Below are positions 13,219 through 16,236 of a stretch of 16,236 bases of DNA, one piece after another. How positions within the stretch are numbered: position 1 is the first letter of the stretch; every line of letters starts with the position of its first letter. This stretch comes from CAZMCC01 sp964564695 (lineage in GTDB: Bacteria > Planctomycetota > Phycisphaerae > Phycisphaerales > UBA1924). The stretch covers positions 1 to 16,236 of the forward strand of contig CAZMCC010000090.1 of NCBI GenBank assembly GCA_964564695.1, written 5' to 3'. A model generated the notes under the pieces. That model saw only the letters and a program-made list of their open reading frames with translations. It searched no databases and was not told where the DNA came from. Position numbers and translations under genes: made by a program.

Positions 13219-14895
13219 GTGACGCTGGCGCTCGTGGGCCTCGGATCGTGGGACTGGGCGGTGCTGGCCCTGTACTTTGCGGCCCTCGCGGGCGCGGGCG
13301 TGTACTTCGCGCGGCGCGGGGCCCGCGACGAGCGCGACTATTTCCTGGCCGAGCGGAGCATGCCGGCGTGGGCGGTGGCGATCTCGCTGCTGGCGACGAT
13401 GCAGTCGGCCGCCACGTTCGTGGGGGTGCCGCAGCAGGGGTTTTCGGGGGACCTGCGATATCTGTCCGCGAACATCGGCGTGGTGCTGGCGGGGTTCATT
13501 GTCGCGGGGCTGTTTCTGCCGGTGTACTACAAGCTCGGGGTGGCGACGCCGTATGAGCTGCTCGAGGCCCGGTTCGGTCGCCCGGCCCGCGTGAGCGCGA
13601 GCGTGACGTACCTGATCGGGCGCGTGATGGCGAGCGGGGTGCGGGTGTACATCGGGGCGGTGCCGTTCGCGATCGCGGTGTTCGGCCACGCGAGCGCGGG
13701 AACGCTGCTGGCCTCGATCGCGCTGTTCATGGCCTTCGGGTGCGTGTTCACGCTGTTCGGGGGCGTGCGGAGCGTGATCTGGACGGACGTGATCCAGGTC
13801 GGCGTCTATCTCGGGGCCGCGATCGCGCTGATCGTGGTGCTGCTGTGGAAAATTCCCACGGGCCCGAGCGTGGTCTTCGATGCGCTGCGCGAGAGCGGCA
13901 AGCTCACGGTGCTGAAGACGGGGCTCGAACCCACCAGGCCCGGGGCGGTGTGGGGCTTCAACCCCGCGGACACCTTCACTCTCCTCACGGCCCTCACCGG
14001 CTGGACGCTCCTGAACACCGCCGCCCTCGGCATGGACCAGGACCTCACGCAGCGCACGCTCACGTGCCGCTCGGCGTGGCGGGCCGGGCTCAGCGTCGTC
14101 GGCGGCACCTTGGTAGTCGCGATCCCGGTGATCATCGTCTTCGCGACGCTCGGGCTGCTGCTGCACGTCTTCTACGCCCGCCCGGACCTGATGGGCGGCG
14201 CGACGCCGCCGGTGCCGCCGGAGGGGAGCACCGGGGCGCTTGTTGACTTCGCGCTGACCTATTCCCCCGCCGGCATCGCGGGGCTCATGCTCGCCGGCCT
14301 GCTCGCGGCCGGGCCGGCCGGCATCAACGCCTCGCTCAACTCGATGGCGAGCAGCTTTGTCGGCGATGTGTACAAGGCGGTCCGCCCCGGACGCAAAGAT
14401 CGGCACTACCTCCGCACCGGGCGGCTCGCGAGCGTCGGGGCCGGAGTCGCGATCGCCGCGTTCGCGGGTGTGTGCGTGTTCTTCCACAACCGCACGGGAA
14501 CGAGCTTCCTGGACCTCGCGCTGGGCGTGATGACGTTCGCTTACGCGGGCCTGCTGGGAGTTTTCATCACGGGCATCTTCACGCGGCGTGGGAACGCCGC
14601 CAGCGCCGTGGCGGCCCTCGCGGTCGGCTTTGTCGTCGTTTTGTTGCTGCAGGGCCCGGTGTGGAGCGTGTGGAGCCCCGTGGTCCCCGAGCTCCTGGGC
14701 GTGCGCCTCAGCGACCTCAAGCTCGCGTTCCCGTGGCACCTCGTCATCGGCACGCTCGCCTCGACCGGCGTGTGCATGCTCGGGAGCCCCGCCCGTCCCG
14801 TCGAGCCGCTCGCGAACGTGCTTGTTCCCGACGTACGAGCCGTCCCCCAACCCATTCTCACGGCACCGACCACCTCGCAAGAATCCAAACCATGA
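13219..14895 (+). CDS. sodium:solute symporter (SSS family)
   Basis: An inner-membrane secondary transporter of 558 residues with about 13 hydrophobic segments. Family marks in order: the first helix (WAVLALYFAALAGAGVYF), DYFLAERSMPAWAVAISLLATMQSAATFVGVP, the SSS signature VFTLFGGVRSVIWTDVIQVGVYL (around residues 176-198), and GLLAAGPAGINASLNSMASSFVGDVYK, the counterpart of the family's ALNSLSS...DIYK segment. The start is GTG with GGAG 8 nt upstream. Its stop overlaps the ATG of fumarylacetoacetase as ATGA, so the two are translated from one message. The substrate cannot be read from sequence; context suggests something feeding or following aromatic catabolism, which is only an inference. 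Confidence 0.93.
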   Translation: MTLALVGLGSWDWAVLALYFAALAGAGVYFARRGARDERDYFLAERSMPAWAVAISLLATMQSAATFVGVPQQGFSGDLRYLSANIGVVLAGFIVAGLFLPVYYKLGVATPYELLEARFGRPARVSASVTYLIGRVMASGVRVYIGAVPFAIAVFGHASAGTLLASIALFMAFGCVFTLFGGVRSVIWTDVIQVGVYLGAAIALIVVLLWKIPTGPSVVFDALRESGKLTVLKTGLEPTRPGAVWGFNPADTFTLLTALTGWTLLNTAALGMDQDLTQRTLTCRSAWRAGLSVVGGTLVVAIPVIIVFATLGLLLHVFYARPDLMGGATPPVPPEGSTGALVDFALTYSPAGIAGLMLAGLLAAGPAGINASLNSMASSFVGDVYKAVRPGRKDRHYLRTGRLASVGAGVAIAAFAGVCVFFHNRTGTSFLDLALGVMTFAYAGLLGVFITGIFTRRGNAASAVAALAVGFVVVLLLQGPVWSVWSPVVPELLGVRLSDLKLAFPWHLVIGTLASTGVCMLGSPARPVEPLANVLVPDVRAVPQPILTAPTTSQESKP

Positions 14896-16236
14896 CCCCC
14901 CCCTCCCCCTCCCCCCACTCCGACCCCACCCTCGACCCCTCGCTCAAGAGCTGGATCGCCTCGGCCAACGACGAGGCGACCGACTTCCCCATTCAGAACC
15001 TGCCGCTGTGCGCGTACGTGCAGCGCGGCGAGCCGCCCATCGCCGAGGGCGACAAGCGCGAGGCCTCTGACCTCTCCGACGCCGAGTTCGAGGCGCTGCT
15101 CCGCTACTCGGGCATCGGCGTGCGCTGCGGCGACAGCATCGTTCCCGTGAGCTTCCTCGCGAGCACCGACGCGCTCAACCGGTATGTCGACGACGACGAG
15201 GAGATCCTCGACGCCCTAGGCGAGCACGACCTCTCGGTCTTCGCCGAGCTGGGCGCGGAGGCGGTGAAGACGCTGAGAATCGGGCTCGTGGAGTTTCTCA
15301 AGGACGCCGGAGGCGGGGGGGGCGGCAGCGGCCAGCAGGCACGCCGAGTGCGCGCCAAGGCCGCGATCCCCGTCGACGAAGTCGAGCTGCTCATGCCCGT
15401 CTTCATCCCCGACTACACCGACTTCTACGCCAGCAAGTTCCACGCCTTCAACGTCGGCTCCATGTTCCGCCCCGACAACGCGCTGCTCCCCAACTACACC
15501 CACGTCCCCATCGGGTATCACGGGCGCGCGTCCAGCATCGTCGTCAGCGGGCACCCCGTGGCCCGCCCCCGCGGGCAGACCAAGGCCGACGACGCCGCGG
15601 GCCCCAGCTTCGGTCCCTGCAAGATGCTCGATTACGAAGCCGAGCTCGGCCTGGTCATCGCCGGCGGGAACGAGATCGGTTCGCCGGTCCCGATCGCGCA
15701 GGCCCGCGAGCACATGCTCGGGATGGTGCTCCTCAACGACTGGTCGGCCCGCGACCTGCAGAAGTGGGAGTACCAGCCGCTGGGCCCGTTCCTCGCCAAG
15801 AACTTCACGACGTCGATCTCGCCGTACGTCGTCACGATGCCGGCGCTCGCGCCGTTCCGCGTCGACGGGCCGCGGCGTGACGCGGGCGACCCCGCGCCGC
15901 TCGACTATCTCCGCGGGCCGAGCGACGGGGCCCTCGACGTCACCATCGAGATCCTGATCCGCACGAAGCAGATGCGCGACAAGAACATGTCCGAGCACCG
16001 TGTGAGCAAGAGCTCGTTCAAGGACATGTACTGGACGTTCGACCAGATGCTCGCCCATCACACGAGCAACGGCTGCAACCTCCGGCCCGGCGACCTGCTG
16101 GGCTCGGGCACCGTCAGCGGGCCCGACCCCACGAGCCGCGGCTGCCTTCTCGAGCTCACCTGGGACGCCCCCGGCAAGCCGCGCAAGCCGATCGACCTGC
16201 CCTCGGGCGAGAAGCGCACGTTCCTCGAGGACGGCG
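14892..16236 (+). CDS. fahA: fumarylacetoacetase (runs off right edge)
   Basis: Splits 4-fumarylacetoacetate into fumarate and acetoacetate, the last step of tyrosine (homogentisate) breakdown. 448 codons are visible, ending at KRTFLEDG, shortly before the expected C-terminus. The catalytic set known from mouse FAH is present with a uniform offset: D177 and H184 in DYTDFYASKFH, metal ligands E249 and E251 in DYEAE, D283 in NDWSARD, Q290 and K303 in QKWEYQPLGPFLAK. The C-terminal NGCNLRPGDLLGSGTVSGP also fits. Oddities are a Pro/Ser N-terminus from C-runs directly after the ATG and a DAGGGGGGSG insert near residue 141-150, encoded by a G8 run, between the N-terminal and catalytic domains. The ATG overlaps the symporter stop. 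No other tyrosine-pathway gene is in the window. Confidence 0.96.
   Translation, partial: MTPPSPSPHSDPTLDPSLKSWIASANDEATDFPIQNLPLCAYVQRGEPPIAEGDKREASDLSDAEFEALLRYSGIGVRCGDSIVPVSFLASTDALNRYVDDDEEILDALGEHDLSVFAELGAEAVKTLRIGLVEFLKDAGGGGGGSGQQARRVRAKAAIPVDEVELLMPVFIPDYTDFYASKFHAFNVGSMFRPDNALLPNYTHVPIGYHGRASSIVVSGHPVARPRGQTKADDAAGPSFGPCKMLDYEAELGLVIAGGNEIGSPVPIAQAREHMLGMVLLNDWSARDLQKWEYQPLGPFLAKNFTTSISPYVVTMPALAPFRVDGPRRDAGDPAPLDYLRGPSDGALDVTIEILIRTKQMRDKNMSEHRVSKSSFKDMYWTFDQMLAHHTSNGCNLRPGDLLGSGTVSGPDPTSRGCLLELTWDAPGKPRKPIDLPSGEKRTFLEDG

Noticed and set aside
13154..13222. 22-codon open frame ending in a GTGA overlap with the symporter start
   Set aside because: Its His/Pro/Thr-rich sequence follows the local C-tract, with no convincing ribosome site. 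The overlap is likely chance.
12829..14880. 683-codon minus-strand open frame across the symporter and the patatin start
   Set aside because: Composition is His/Arg/Glu-rich repeats typical of antisense frames in GC-rich DNA. It overlaps two well-recognised genes.
170..15322. Poly-G tracts as classical phase-variation switches
   Set aside because: They sit in essential and housekeeping genes (glnS, gltX, sigma, fahA) rather than surface or restriction genes, and most are just 7-8 long. On-off switching is therefore not a good general explanation, though single loci could vary.

Overview
The window is GC-rich (clearly above 60% by eye), with tightly packed genes and little intergenic DNA. It holds ordinary chromosomal genes: two class I aminoacyl-tRNA synthetases, an ATP synthase subunit, a sigma/anti-sigma pair, a DUF418 membrane protein, a patatin lipase, a sodium symporter and fumarylacetoacetase. 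I see no phage, plasmid, transposon, CRISPR, tRNA or rRNA signature. The lineage is probably Planctomycetota, perhaps a Phycisphaerae relative. This is an inference from GC content, the anti-sigma fused to a large exported domain with an AYGDGHVE segment, and the shape of the glutamyl-tRNA synthetase insertion. It is not a proven assignment.

Layout. 2-955 (-): glnS, cut by the left edge. 986-1086: a nested inverted repeat. 1087-2154 (-): a class I methyltransferase and a 75-residue zinc ribbon protein, 6 nt apart. 2175-2204: a perfect hairpin. 2219-3958 (-): gltX. 4058-5407 (+): a DUF418 membrane protein, divergent from gltX. 5412-5505: an inverted repeat between convergent genes. 5505-8050 (-): an ECF-type sigma factor and its membrane anti-sigma partner, joined by an ATGA overlap. 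8139-8235: an AT-richer nested repeat and hairpin. 8236-9111 (-): atpG without other ATP synthase genes. 9201-11928 (-): two exported proteins that look like catalytically dead relatives of proteases, 7 nt apart. 12015-13007 (-): a patatin phospholipase. 13219-16236 (+): an SSS-family symporter overlapping fumarylacetoacetase, which runs off the right edge.

No single new pathway or defence system is evident. The strongest unexplained signals are at the DNA level. (1) Runs of exactly 7-8 G/C recur, often as GGTGGGGGGGG. They lie inside nearly every gene, in more than one reading frame and also between genes, and they encode glycine inserts at variable sites of conserved proteins. (2) Four genes with no Shine-Dalgarno sequence (glnS, gltX, atpG, patatin) each carry TANNNT 7-10 nt before the ATG, while genes with a Shine-Dalgarno sequence do not. 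This suggests leaderless transcription. (3) Three intergenic inverted repeats share one design, arms built of iterated short words around a GC-rich centre, but each uses a different word. (4) The operon at 9201-11928 appears to pair two pseudoproteases.
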